Positions 43,112 to 52,411 are shown, counted from the first letter of the stretch. The stretch: 64,000 nucleotides of DNA from Enterococcus caccae ATCC BAA-1240 (GCF_000407145.1 NZ_KE136472.1:911658-975657); one strand, 5' to 3'. Notes: generated from the letters alone by a model not told the origin. Translations and numbers: made by a program.

Positions 43112-44425
43112 ATGTCCATGTTTTTAGATCAAGTAACGATTGACGTCAAAGCCGGTAAGGGCGGAGATGGAATGGTTGCTTTTCGTAGAGAGAAATATGT
43201 ACCAGATGGTGGACCAGCCGGAGGAGATGGTGGTCAAGGAGGAGATGTGATTCTTGTTGTAGAAGAAGGCTTGCGTACTCTGATGGATTTCCGTTTTAAT
43301 CGTCATTTTAAAGCACAACCTGGTGAAAACGGTATGAGTAAAGGAATGCACGGACGGGGTTCAGAAAATACTTTTGTAAAAGTTCCGCCAGGCACAACGG
43401 TTCGCGATGCTGAGACTGGTACATTGATCGGGGATTTGATTGAAAATGGTCAAACTTTGACTGTTGCAAAAGGCGGACGTGGCGGTCGCGGTAATATCCG
43501 CTTTGCATCTGCAAAAAATCCAGCCCCTGAAATTGCTGAAAATGGTGAACCAGGCCAAGAAAGAAAAATTGAATTAGAATTAAAAGTCTTAGCTGATGTC
43601 GGTCTAGTTGGTTTCCCATCAGTTGGAAAGTCGACATTGCTATCTGTTATTTCGTCAGCTCGTCCAAAAATCGGCGCTTATCACTTTACAACATTAGTAC
43701 CTAATCTTGGAATGGTATCAACAAGTGATGGTCGGAGTTTTGCAGCTGCGGACTTACCTGGTTTGATTGAAGGTGCCTCTCAAGGAGTTGGTCTTGGAAC
43801 TCAATTCTTACGTCATATTGAGCGGACAAGAGTTATTTTGCATGTAATTGATATGAGTGGGATGGAAGGACGCGATCCTTACGAAGATTACTTAGCGATC
43901 AACAAAGAGCTAGCATCTCACAACCTGCGTTTGATGGAACGCCCACAAATTATTGTAGCAAATAAAATGGATATGCCTGAAGCAGAAGAAAATTTAAAGA
44001 AATTTAAGGAAAAAATTGAAAAAGAACGAACAGATGAGTATGCAGATCATCTCCCAATTTTCCCAATTTCGGGAGTGTCACGTAAAGGAATCGAACCTTT
44101 ACTTAATGCAACAGCCGATTTAATCGACGTTACACCAGAATTTCCGTTATATGAAGAAGAGATCATTGAAGATACAGTTCACTATGGTTTCCAACCAGAA
44201 GGACCAGAATTTACAATCGATCGAGATTCAGATGCAACTTGGATTTTATCTGGAGAGTCCTTAACAAGATTATTCGAGATGACCAATTTTGAGCATGATG
44301 AAAGTATTATGCGATTTGCTCGTCAATTGCGCGGTATGGGTATAGATGAAGCATTACGTGCACGTGGAGCGAAAGATGGGGATATCGTTCGAATCGGTGA
44401 ATATGAATTTGAATTTGTAGATTAA
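43112..44425 (+). CDS. obg: GTPase Obg/CgtA
   Basis: The 437-residue protein has the glycine-rich Obg domain ([25 protein letters not shown]), a GTPase domain (GFPSVGKST near 167-175, [13 protein letters not shown]) and a C-terminal OCT domain (residues ~360-437). It acts in ribosome maturation and the stringent response. AGGAGG is just upstream of ATG 43112. Confidence 0.95.
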   Translation: MSMFLDQVTIDVKAGKGGDGMVAFRREKYVPDGGPAGGDGGQGGDVILVVEEGLRTLMDFRFNRHFKAQPGENGMSKGMHGRGSENTFVKVPPGTTVRDAETGTLIGDLIENGQTLTVAKGGRGGRGNIRFASAKNPAPEIAENGEPGQERKIELELKVLADVGLVGFPSVGKSTLLSVISSARPKIGAYHFTTLVPNLGMVSTSDGRSFAAADLPGLIEGASQGVGLGTQFLRHIERTRVILHVIDMSGMEGRDPYEDYLAINKELASHNLRLMERPQIIVANKMDMPEAEENLKKFKEKIEKERTDEYADHLPIFPISGVSRKGIEPLLNATADLIDVTPEFPLYEEEIIEDTVHYGFQPEGPEFTIDRDSDATWILSGESLTRLFEMTNFEHDESIMRFARQLRGMGIDEALRARGAKDGDIVRIGEYEFEFVD

Positions 44426-44445
44426 ATGAAATCCAATATAGAAAG

Positions 44446-44475
44446 AAGCTGATGATTCTCATCGGCTTTTTTTTA
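44446..44475 (+). terminator. obg terminator
   Basis: AAGCTGATG-attct-CATCGGCTT with one wobble, followed by eight T. Confidence 0.78.
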
Positions 44476-44537
44476 AGAAGTATTGGTGATTTATTTCACA
44501 AACGTAAAAAATACTTAAACAAAAGAGAAAATGGTTT

Positions 44538-44981
44538 TCATTCATTGTCTGTATCAAGGCACAACTGATTTTCCACAATTGTTTCTAAAACAACCGAGCT
44601 TTTAACTTGAGCAAATTGCATCCATTTTGCAAGTAAATCTTTCATTTCAGTTGTACTAGTCACGGTTGCTTTCACTAAGTAGTTAACTTCTCCACTAACG
44701 ATATGAACCTCATTAACATAAGGATTGTTTTTTAGCAGTTCTAACACTTTTTCTACAGAAAGGGTGACTTGGGTTAATTCTGTAAAAAAGGTAATTGTTT
44801 GTAAAACATGCTCCAGAGAAATTTGAACCGTAAAGTTTTTAATGATTTCTTGTTCAACCAATTTATCAATTCGTTCTTTTACACTAGGGCGACTTAAATT
44901 AATTTTTTGGGATAATTCAACGATAGAAATTCGTGAGTTTTCATGAAGAAGTTTTAACAGTTTGCGATCGATTTTATCCAA
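44538..44981 (-). CDS. Lrp/AsnC family transcriptional regulator
   Basis: The 147-residue protein has an N-terminal helix-turn-helix (LSQKINLSRPSVKERIDKL, about 23-41) and a RAM ligand domain (TFFTELTQVTLSVEKVLELL, VHIVSGEVNYLVKATV). Such regulators bind amino acids or their metabolites. The start is TTG 44981, about 10 bases after AGGAGG. It is divergent from the MFS-kynureninase operon across 327 bases, the classic place for its regulator. KynR and AldR are Lrp-type regulators of kynurenine and alanine catabolism, which fits both neighbours. Confidence 0.87.
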   Translation of the reverse strand: MDKIDRKLLKLLHENSRISIVELSQKINLSRPSVKERIDKLVEQEIIKNFTVQISLEHVLQTITFFTELTQVTLSVEKVLELLKNNPYVNEVHIVSGEVNYLVKATVTSTTEMKDLLAKWMQFAQVKSSVVLETIVENQLCLDTDNE

Positions 44982-45120
44982 AGGTATACGTCCTCCTATT
45001 TTTTCTCTTTTGTAGGTTTATTATAGTGGATAATACGTAAGTTTTCCATAGAAAATTTAATTCATGGAGAAGGATATCGATGATTTTCTTGAAAAATAAC
45101 AGATATAAAAATACTGTTTT

Positions 45121-45137
45121 CATATTGTAAAAATATG
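45121..45137. promoter_or_regulatory. Palindrome in the divergent lrp/MFS region
   Basis: CATATT-gtaaa-AATATG is a perfect 6-5-6 inverted repeat in the AT-rich intergenic DNA, of the kind bound by Lrp-family proteins. It lies 34 bases upstream of the operon -35. Otherwise the 327-base gap holds only the cre/promoter below. Confidence 0.35.
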
Positions 45138-45161
45138 TAGCTTACTTTTTCTATTTCAGAA

Positions 45162-45198
45162 GAAAAGCGCTTGCATTTTGTTCATAATTTTATATACA
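45162..45198 (+). promoter_or_regulatory. Promoter with overlapping cre-like site before the MFS-kynU operon
   Basis: GAAAAGCGCTTGCA (45162-45175) agrees with the cre core TGAAAGCGCTTTCA at 11 of 14 positions. It overlaps TTGCAT (45171-45176), followed after 16 bases by TATACA (45193-45198). CcpA binding there should repress the operon when a preferred sugar is present. The leader to ATG 45309 is about 105 bases. Confidence 0.55.
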
Positions 45199-45308
45199 GC
45201 AAACATGAAAGTTGGTTATGATTGAGGTATCTTAAGATTACTTGAGTATTTATTGGTAAATGAATTGTTTCTACATGTTAAAAGGCAGACTAAAAAGGAG
45301 CATTTTTT

Positions 45309-46490
45309 ATGGTGAGAAACAGGTGGTTAAAATTTTTTTTGTTGTATTTAGGTGGGGTTGTAGTCTCGTTAAGTCAATTAAAATTAGTTCCGATTCAAAA
45401 TGAAATAGGGACTGAGCTTGACGTAAGCCTCTCAAGTGTATCGTGGTTAATGTCGATTTTTACGATTTCTGGTATTTTTTTGGCAGTTCCTGGCGGTACA
45501 TTTGTCACACGTTTTGGTCCCAAAAAACTATTGATGGGGTTGATGGGATGTCTGGCCCTTGGAAATATCGGAGGAGCTGTTTCAAGTAGTTTTTGGACTT
45601 TAATGATTTCAAGAGCTATTGAGGGGATTTCTTTTTCAATGATCATTATGGTTGGAGTAGTCTTGATCAATTTTTGGTTCAAAGATGGTAATAGTGGTAC
45701 CGCAACTGGTCTATGGGGGACGTTTTCAGCATTAGGATCCATGCTAGCAATGAATCTTTTCAAACCCGTGGCACAAGTTTGGGGCTTACGTTCACTTTGG
45801 ATGATCATTGCAGGAGTATCATTATTCTTGTTATGTTTGTACTTTCTTTTGTTAGACGAACCAACTAGTCGAACGATTGCTGAGCAAGAAAAAGACAAGG
45901 GATCATTTAAAATAGCGATAGAAAATAAATCGATATGGTTGTTGGCACTTGCCCAAGGAGCTATGGCTTTCATATTATTCACATTTATTAACCTTTACCC
46001 CGTGATGTATACCCAGCAATATGGAGTGTCAGAGACAGTAGCGAATAATTACACGGGGTATTTCGGGTTATTTGGTATCCCCTTTGGTGCATTTGCGGGT
46101 TATTTGATTGATAAAACCAAAAAAGGGCGGATAATCATTTTCTGTTCATTTTTACTCATGTTAATAGCTATTTTTGGGATGGGCTATTTATCAAATGAAA
46201 TTAGTTTTATAGTACAGCTTTTCGCGCTTTCAGCAGGTGCCAGTTTATCTTCTTCATGTGTTATGATTTTAGCTCCTAAAGTGGTAGCTGAGGAGCGATT
46301 GATTGGTGCTAGTATTTCATTTATCAATTTATTTTATTATATCGGAATTTTTATAGGGCCACCTATTGTTACCAAAGTTAGTGAAGTGAGTCAGTCATGG
46401 GTGGTCCCTATCTATTTACTCGGTGGTGTAGGCATTATCGCACTATTAGCGGTTTTGGGTTTTATTAAAGTAAATACAGAACAACAATGA
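45309..46490 (+). CDS. MFS transporter (CynX/NimT-like), candidate kynurenine or amino acid carrier
   Basis: The 393-residue protein has about twelve membrane helices, with the MFS motif RFGPKKLLMG between helices 2 and 3 and RAIEGISFSMIIM in helix 4. The CynX/NimT grouping is a judgement from general appearance. It is 81 bases upstream of kynureninase in the same direction, so uptake of kynurenine or export of a product is a reasonable inference. The transported compound is not determined by the sequence. GGAG lies 8 bases before ATG 45309. Confidence 0.8.
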   Translation: MVRNRWLKFFLLYLGGVVVSLSQLKLVPIQNEIGTELDVSLSSVSWLMSIFTISGIFLAVPGGTFVTRFGPKKLLMGLMGCLALGNIGGAVSSSFWTLMISRAIEGISFSMIIMVGVVLINFWFKDGNSGTATGLWGTFSALGSMLAMNLFKPVAQVWGLRSLWMIIAGVSLFLLCLYFLLLDEPTSRTIAEQEKDKGSFKIAIENKSIWLLALAQGAMAFILFTFINLYPVMYTQQYGVSETVANNYTGYFGLFGIPFGAFAGYLIDKTKKGRIIIFCSFLLMLIAIFGMGYLSNEISFIVQLFALSAGASLSSSCVMILAPKVVAEERLIGASISFINLFYYIGIFIGPPIVTKVSEVSQSWVVPIYLLGGVGIIALLAVLGFIKVNTEQQ

Positions 46491-46571
46491 TTATGATTGA
46501 GTTTGTTAAAAATGTAGTGTTTTTTCAAGAAATGACTACTTTAAAATAAAAAATTGGGATGGTGGCAAATC

Positions 46572-47843
46572 ATGGAAAGAGAATTTCGAACAGAGCTTAC
46601 GTTTGCAAAAGAATTGGATGCAAAAGATCCGCTTAGAAACATTAGAGATCGTTTCTATGTTCAGTCAAATGAAATATACATGGATGGTAATTCACTGGGT
46701 CTAGCATCAAAAGACGCAGAGAAGGCATTACTTAAGATGATGGATATTTGGAAAAATGAAGGAATTAAACTATGGGATGGTTTGTTTCATTATGCTGGCA
46801 AATTAGGAGAGATGTCGGCACCGTTGATTAATGCATATCCAGAAGAAGTAGTAATAACAGGCAGCACAACAATTAATATCCATCAATGTATTAGTACATT
46901 ATACAAACCGAATAAAGAACGCTATAAGATATTAGTTGATGATTTAAATTTCCCAACAGATCGTTATGCGATTGATAGTCAAGTTCGCTTACATGGCTAT
47001 GATCCAAAAGAAGCGGTCAAGGTAGTGAAAAGTGCTGATGGCCGCTTTATTGATGAATCTGCCATTATTGAAGCAATGACAGAAGAGGTCGCAATCATTT
47101 TACTGCCAACAGTTTTATATCGTAGTTCACAAGTATTAGATATGAAGCGAGTAACTGCAGCTGCTCACCAAAGAGGTATTCTGATTGGTTGGGACTTGTG
47201 TCATGCGATTGGCGCGATTCCGATGGACTTTAAAGAGATTGATCCTGATTTTGCAGTTTGGTGTACGTATAAGTATTTGTCTGCAGGACCAGGTTCGATT
47301 GCAGGTCTTTATATGAATCAAAAACATTTTAAAGAAACACCAGGTTTGGCAGGTTGGTGGGGAAATAAAGATGATACGCAATTTGAATTGAAACATGAAT
47401 TTGAACATCAACGTGATGCTAGTGGCTGGCAAATCGGCTCACCAAGTTTTTTAGCGATGGCACCATTAGAGGGGACACTATCCATTTTTAACGAAGTAGG
47501 AATGACCAAAATTCGTGAAAAATCATTATCGATAACCGCTTACTTAATGTACTTAATTGATGAAAAACTTACAAAATATGGTTATTCAATCGGAAATCCT
47601 CGTGAAGATAATAAGCGTGGCGGTCATGTGTGTTTGGAACATGAGGAAGCATACAGAATTTGCAAGGCGTTAAAAGCAGCAAAAATTATTCCCGATTTCA
47701 GAGAACCAAATGTCATTCGCTTAGCACCAATCGCTTTATACAACACATATGAAGAAGTTTATACATTAGTTGAAACACTAGAAGATATTGCAATGAATAA
47801 AATATATGAGCAGTTTAGTAATGAACGGACATTAGTTGTATAA
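46572..47843 (+). CDS. kynU: Kynureninase
   Basis: The 423-residue PLP enzyme of the aspartate aminotransferase fold cleaves L-kynurenine to anthranilate and L-alanine. Family blocks are all present: YMDGNSLGL, NFPTDRY, WDLCHAIGAIPMDF, the PLP-lysine in CTYKYLSAGPGS, REDNKRGGHVCLEH and DFREPNVIRLAPIALY. The frame opens at 46554, but GGTGG favours ATG 46572. No tryptophan dioxygenase or anthranilate genes are near, so it probably salvages external kynurenine. The neighbouring Lrp and MFS genes and the decayed ald fit that scheme. Confidence 0.9.
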   Translation: MEREFRTELTFAKELDAKDPLRNIRDRFYVQSNEIYMDGNSLGLASKDAEKALLKMMDIWKNEGIKLWDGLFHYAGKLGEMSAPLINAYPEEVVITGSTTINIHQCISTLYKPNKERYKILVDDLNFPTDRYAIDSQVRLHGYDPKEAVKVVKSADGRFIDESAIIEAMTEEVAIILLPTVLYRSSQVLDMKRVTAAAHQRGILIGWDLCHAIGAIPMDFKEIDPDFAVWCTYKYLSAGPGSIAGLYMNQKHFKETPGLAGWWGNKDDTQFELKHEFEHQRDASGWQIGSPSFLAMAPLEGTLSIFNEVGMTKIREKSLSITAYLMYLIDEKLTKYGYSIGNPREDNKRGGHVCLEHEEAYRICKALKAAKIIPDFREPNVIRLAPIALYNTYEEVYTLVETLEDIAMNKIYEQFSNERTLVV

Positions 47844-47857
47844 AATAAATCGGTAAG

Positions 47858-48326
47858 GTGAAAATCATCCGTATCGATATACCTAAAGAAATCAAGAAAA
47901 ATGAAACAGAACTGCAATTACTCCAGCTGGCATGTCAGTTTAATATGGTCATTGAGCTAAAAGAACTCTTAAAAAAAGAGTTCCAATATGTTCTGATGAG
48001 TTGAGTATATCTCGATTTAGCACCAAAGCTTGAACTAACGGATTCGTTGTCCCAGGCGTCGCAAGAGTGGAGATTATTATGATTGGTAGCAGCGTAGATA
48101 GAGCAAATACAGCAAAAATTACCATTGGTTTAGGGGCAGTTGAATTAGATAATCTTTTATAGTTGCTTTGACAAAGGTAATGACACACTATGGCATCGTG
48201 AGGGCTACTTTAGAAAATGAAACTGTTTCAACTGGGATCAATACTTATAAAAAACATCTAACAATGGAAGCTGTAGCAAAAGATCAAAACAAAAAATATA
48301 CACCTGTTGTTGAGTTATTTAAATAG
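47858..48326 (+). pseudogene. ald: Degraded alanine dehydrogenase gene
   Basis: Pieces of alanine dehydrogenase can be read in order in shifting frames. IDIPKEIKKNETE starts from GTG 47858, then a frameshift leads to ITPAGM, a stop, and YGH. KELLKKEFQYVLMS-stop-VYLDLAPKLELT corresponds to KEPLKxEYxY...TYLHLAxxxELT. GVARVEIIMIGSSVDRANTAKITIGLGA matches the NAD-binding ARVVVIGGGVVGTNAAKIALGLGA. TGINTYKKHLTMEAVAKDQN and YTPVVELFK correspond to the C terminus. The whole is about 470 bases against about 1,110 for an intact gene, so large parts are deleted. It once probably turned the alanine released by kynureninase into pyruvate and ammonia. Confidence 0.8.
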
Positions 48327-48363
48327 ATAATTTCCTTTTTCACCAGTGTTTATTCAAAAAAGA

Positions 48364-48408
48364 GAACGAGACAAAACTAATGATTAGTTTTGTCTCGTTC
48401 TTTTTTTT
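48364..48408 (+). terminator. Terminator after the kynU/ald region
   Basis: GAACGAGACAAAACTAA-tga-TTAGTTTTGTCTCGTTC, a perfect 17-base stem followed by eight T. Confidence 0.85.
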
Positions 48409-48465
48409 AAGCTTCGTTTATGGTTGCTTTTATATACTGAGTGTAGTTCAAAGGAGGAGAATATA

Positions 48466-49218
48466 ATGGTTAAACTAAAAAATAACTTTCAAAGAAAAGA
48501 AAAAAAATACACATTGTCAAATCGACAATATCGTTTATTACGAGAAAAACTACAAGCCTTTATGAAAGAAGATGCATATGGACTACATACAATTATTTCA
48601 GTTTATTTTGATACCAAAGATTACGAAATGATCCGCCACTCTGTAAATAAACCAGTCTATAAAGAAAAATTTAGAATTCGCAGTTACGGTATTCCGAAAG
48701 AAGAATCTAATGTTTATTTAGAAATAAAAAAGAAAGTCAGTGGTGTGGTTTATAAAAGAAGGGTTGCAATGGCTTATCAAAAAGCAAAAGGATACATTCA
48801 ACATCCTCATGCGCTTAAACTAGAGGCGAGTAAAGATCAACAAATCAAACAAGAAATCGACTGGTTGCTTGCTAGAAAAAGGTTAGAGCCTAAAGTGATG
48901 ATTGCATATGATAGACGTGCACTTTTCACTTCTGAAAACGAAGATTTTAGAGTGACCTTTGATTTCAACATTCGCTATCGAAAAGAAAATTTAACACAAG
49001 CTTTAAATGATGAAGGAGAACGAGTAGCGCCAGAAATTGATGTTTTGATGGAAGTCAAAGCATTAGGAGCCTATCCATTGTGGTTTTCGGAAATACTAAC
49101 AGAGTTAGAGATTTATCCGACCTCATTTTCAAAGTATGCGCAAACATATCAGCGTTATCTATATGTGCCTAGCCCATCAAGACTTAAACAAAGAGAGGAA
49201 TTTAGTTATGTTGTCTAG
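48466..49218 (+). CDS. VTC-domain protein (polyphosphate polymerase-like)
   Basis: The 250-residue cytoplasmic protein has the VTC tunnel fold: FQRKEKKYTLS (8-18), TIISVYFDTKDYEMI, KEKFRIRSYG, YLEIKKKVSGVVYKRR, PKVMIAYDRRAL and DVLMEVKALGAYPLW. These charged strands line the active tunnel of yeast Vtc4, which makes polyphosphate. Bacterial relatives are often linked to CotH-type or surface genes and their product is not settled. The start is ATG 48466 with AAGGAGGAG, not the earlier open frame. It overlaps the DUF4956 gene by 11 bases, indicating coupling. Confidence 0.82.
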   Translation: MVKLKNNFQRKEKKYTLSNRQYRLLREKLQAFMKEDAYGLHTIISVYFDTKDYEMIRHSVNKPVYKEKFRIRSYGIPKEESNVYLEIKKKVSGVVYKRRVAMAYQKAKGYIQHPHALKLEASKDQQIKQEIDWLLARKRLEPKVMIAYDRRALFTSENEDFRVTFDFNIRYRKENLTQALNDEGERVAPEIDVLMEVKALGAYPLWFSEILTELEIYPTSFSKYAQTYQRYLYVPSPSRLKQREEFSYVV

Positions 49219-49885
49219 TTTATTAATTGAAAGCTCTGTTGACTTATCATTCAAGCAGCTTTTAGTCTGTGTTATCACTTCCATTATATTTGGACTGTTA
49301 GTTGCCAGTGTCCATATGTATCGAAATGTATATAGTAAAAATTTTGTAATCACGTTAGCAGTTTTACCCGTATTGGTTCAACTAGTAATTATGTTAGTCA
49401 ATGGGAATCTAGGTACAGGCGTCGCTGTTTTAGGAGCGTTTAGTTTAATCCGATTCCGTTCAGTTGCAGGTGGTGCTAGAGAAATCACTAGTATTTTTTG
49501 GTCAATGGGTATTGGTTTAGCAACTGGGATGGGCTTCGTAGGTTATATTGTTTTATTTTCGATTACTATTGCTTTCTTTTTATTGATTTTGAATACGATC
49601 CACTTCGGCGAGAAACAAAAAGTTGCAGAAAGAGAAATAAAAATCACGATTCCCGAAGATCTTGATTACCCAGATCTCTTTGACGATCTCTTTCAACACT
49701 ATACCTATGCAGCAAGTCTAGACTCAGTAAAGACGACTAACATGGGTAGTTTATATGAACTACGTTACCGGGTCACATTGAAGGATAATCGAAAAGAAAA
49801 AGAATTAATGGATGCAATACGTGTAAGAAATGGCAATTTAACGATTATTTTTGGTAAAGTTTCGACTAATAGAGAGGAATTGTAG
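49208..49885 (+). CDS. DUF4956 membrane protein
   Basis: From ATG 49208 (GAGAGGAA upstream, inside the VTC gene end) the gene encodes 225 residues: four or five membrane helices in the first 135, the family signature GAFSLIRFRSVAGGAREITSIF, and a cytoplasmic C-terminal ferredoxin-like half (IKITIPEDLDYPDLFDDLF...YRVTL). DUF4956 proteins regularly accompany VTC-domain proteins. A membrane partner or export channel for the VTC product is an inference only. Confidence 0.82.
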   Translation: MLSSLLIESSVDLSFKQLLVCVITSIIFGLLVASVHMYRNVYSKNFVITLAVLPVLVQLVIMLVNGNLGTGVAVLGAFSLIRFRSVAGGAREITSIFWSMGIGLATGMGFVGYIVLFSITIAFFLLILNTIHFGEKQKVAEREIKITIPEDLDYPDLFDDLFQHYTYAASLDSVKTTNMGSLYELRYRVTLKDNRKEKELMDAIRVRNGNLTIIFGKVSTNREEL

Positions 49886-49894
49886 GTGAATTTA

Positions 49895-51769
49895 ATGAAA
49901 AAAAAGAAATTTGGTTGGGCAATAGCAACTGTATTACTCATTCCATTTACCGGATGCTCAACTAGTGAAACTACTAATACAACGACATCAACTTCAAAAA
50001 ATAAAGAGCAAATTGTTGCAGTTCAAGACGCAAAAAAAACAGTCGAAAATAAATATGGTGTATACAAGGATGAAGATTTTGATGAAAGCTATGATGAAAA
50101 GACAGCGACAAAAATAAAGTTAAATGACTCTGGTAGTACAATTACTGGTTCAGGTGTTTCTGAGAAAGATACTACGATTTCGATTACTGCTGGTGGAACG
50201 TACATTGTGTCAGGTGACTATCATGGTCAAATAAAAGTAAATGTGACTGACGAGACGGTTCATTTAGTGTTAAACAATGTTGAAATATCGAATGATTCGT
50301 CTTCTGCAATTTATGTGCAACAAGCTAAAAAAGTGATCACAACTTTGGTACAGGGAACAAAAAACATTCTGTCAGATGGTACTGACTATTCGTTAGCCTC
50401 TGCGGATCAAACAGAGCCGGATGCTGCATTTTACAGCAAAGATGACTTAACGATCAATGGGACTGGTAATTTAGAAGTTAGTGGAAACTATAGTAATGGT
50501 ATCCGTAGCAAAGACGATTTAGTGATTACAAACGGAACGATTGAGGTCTCTGCTAAAAACAATGCAATCAAGGGAAAAGACTCTGTATCGATTGCGGATG
50601 GCGTATTCACTTTAAATACAGTTGAAGGTGACGGTATCCAAGCAAATAATAGTGCAGATGCAGATAAAGGGTGGATCGCAATCGATGGGGGAGATTTTAC
50701 AGTCCAATCAGGAAATGACGGTATTCAAGCAGAAACAAACTTATCGGTCTCAAACGCTAAGCTTCAAATTCAAACAGCAACTGGCTATGACGATCAATCA
50801 ATAAATGCCACAGCCAGCTACAAAGGACTAAAAGCTTCTGGAAATATTGTTATAGAGGATGGGACATTTGATTTGAATACGACAGACGATGCTATTCACT
50901 CAAAAGCAGCTGTCACTATTAATAATGGAACTTTTTCGTTAGCTAGCGGTGATGATGGCATTCACGCAGATAATGAGCTATTGATTAATAACGGAACGAT
51001 CAAGGTAAGTCAATCTTATGAGGGATTAGAAGGTGCCACAGTGACGATCAACAATGGTGATATTTCTGTCACGGCTTCTGATGACGGGATCAATGCTGCA
51101 GGAGGAAGTTCTGGAGAAACAGATACAGGAGGGCAATTCGGTGCAGACTCATTCGATGAGCCAAATGGACAACCCGGAATCGGTGGCGATAACACTAAGT
51201 TTATAGAAATAAATGGCGGAACCACCTATGTTAATACCGATGGTGACGGTATCGATAGCAACGGTGATGTTAGAATGACTGATGGAACGCTAATTGTAAA
51301 TGGTCCTACCGATAACGGAAATGCAGCACTTGATTATGATGGGACTTTTACTATGAATGGCGGCGTATTTGTTGCAAGCGGTAGCTCTGGAATGGCAATG
51401 AGTGCTAGCGATTCTTCTGCTCAAGCAGCACTAAGTTTATATTTTGATAAAACACAAAAAGCTGAAACTTTGATCAATTTAAAAAATTCTGCAGGGGATA
51501 CAATCATTTCTTTTGCACCAGAAAAAGACTTTTCTCACATAGCAATTAGTTCACCTACTTTAAAAGTTGGTGAAACGGTGATCTTATCCACTGGTGGTAG
51601 TGAATCAGGTACAGCTAAAAATGGGGTATATAGTAATGGAAACTATTCAAAGGGAACAGAACTAGCTAAAATTTCAATTGACAATATCTTAACATCAGTT
51701 GATCAATCTGGCACAGAAGTAACAGTCAATCAAATGGGGAACGGGCCTGGGGGACAACCACCAAGATAA
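49895..51769 (+). CDS. Cthe_2159-type right-handed beta-helix lipoprotein
   Basis: The 624-residue protein is exported: MKKKKFGWAIATVLLIPFTGC has a lysine-rich start, hydrophobic core and lipobox FTGC. The mature part is a repetitive beta helix, with units such as ITNGTIEV, INNGTFSL and INNGDISV and recurrent DDGIHA/DDGINA/GDGIDS turns, as in the calcium- and polygalacturonate-binding Cthe_2159 family (carbohydrate-binding). GTG 49886 is an alternative start 9 bases earlier. It probably sits on the cell surface, binding an acidic polymer. It directly follows DUF4956. Confidence 0.82.
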   Translation: MKKKKFGWAIATVLLIPFTGCSTSETTNTTTSTSKNKEQIVAVQDAKKTVENKYGVYKDEDFDESYDEKTATKIKLNDSGSTITGSGVSEKDTTISITAGGTYIVSGDYHGQIKVNVTDETVHLVLNNVEISNDSSSAIYVQQAKKVITTLVQGTKNILSDGTDYSLASADQTEPDAAFYSKDDLTINGTGNLEVSGNYSNGIRSKDDLVITNGTIEVSAKNNAIKGKDSVSIADGVFTLNTVEGDGIQANNSADADKGWIAIDGGDFTVQSGNDGIQAETNLSVSNAKLQIQTATGYDDQSINATASYKGLKASGNIVIEDGTFDLNTTDDAIHSKAAVTINNGTFSLASGDDGIHADNELLINNGTIKVSQSYEGLEGATVTINNGDISVTASDDGINAAGGSSGETDTGGQFGADSFDEPNGQPGIGGDNTKFIEINGGTTYVNTDGDGIDSNGDVRMTDGTLIVNGPTDNGNAALDYDGTFTMNGGVFVASGSSGMAMSASDSSAQAALSLYFDKTQKAETLINLKNSAGDTIISFAPEKDFSHIAISSPTLKVGETVILSTGGSESGTAKNGVYSNGNYSKGTELAKISIDNILTSVDQSGTEVTVNQMGNGPGGQPPR

Positions 51770-51838
51770 TTGATTTTCATTGATTTATTGACTAGTTTAT
51801 TGATAGAATAAGAATATCAAATAGAACGAGGTGGTCGT

Positions 51839-52411
51839 ATGTCTAAACGTGTTATTATTATGCATTTCGAAGTCGAGAGCCAAGCTTACCAAGCATTTTC
51901 AGAAATAAAAAAATTGTATACTGAGAGAAAAATAAAAGGGGAACAAATGGCTGTAGTAACCCATGTCAATGATGGTGTTCATCAGTTTAAAATCGATGAT
52001 TTTCTTGATTTTACAGGTAATGACCACACAGCAAAGAATAGTATGATTGGGATGCTCATTGGTATATTAGGTGGCCCGTTAGGTATTCTATTAGGCTGGT
52101 TTGCAGGAAGTTTATTTGGCGCTTCGCAAGATGCCAAAGAAATTCAAGGAGCCCAAACAGTTTTCGAACATGTAACAAAGCAAATCGGTGAAGGGGAAAC
52201 AGGTTTGATCTTGATTGCTGAAGAAGACGACAATCGACCATTAAACCAATTGATCATGAACGAATTAGGTGGAGAAATCACTCGTTTAGATTTTGAAGAC
52301 GTTGAAAAAGAAATCACAGATGCTAAAGATGTAGAAAAAGAAACAAAAGATTCTGCTCAAAAATCTTGGCAAGATAAAAAACAAGACTCAAATGAAAAAG
52401 AAGAAAACTAA
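51839..52411 (+). CDS. DUF1269-like stress/membrane protein
   Basis: The 190-residue protein has an N-terminal alpha/beta part (VIIMHFEVESQAYQAFSEI), a glycine-rich double membrane-inserting stretch (MIGMLIGILGGPLGILLGWFAGSLFG, given here as two parts of one hairpin, about 69-93), a second alpha/beta part, and a highly charged Lys/Glu/Asp tail. It resembles DUF1269 and related general-stress proteins. Function unknown. GAGGTGG precedes ATG 51839. It stands between the beta-helix lipoprotein and the two-component system. Confidence 0.65.
   Translation: MSKRVIIMHFEVESQAYQAFSEIKKLYTERKIKGEQMAVVTHVNDGVHQFKIDDFLDFTGNDHTAKNSMIGMLIGILGGPLGILLGWFAGSLFGASQDAKEIQGAQTVFEHVTKQIGEGETGLILIAEEDDNRPLNQLIMNELGGEITRLDFEDVEKEITDAKDVEKETKDSAQKSWQDKKQDSNEKEEN

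Noticed and set aside
47949-48188. Minus-strand open frame of 79 codons
   Set aside because: It is antisense to the ald remnant, whose fragments read on the plus strand explain this DNA.
50640-51300. DNA tandem repeats in the lipoprotein gene
   Set aside because: Recurrent GATGAcGG/ATTAATAAcGG-type segments reflect beta-helix protein repeats and are not DNA-level tandem copies.
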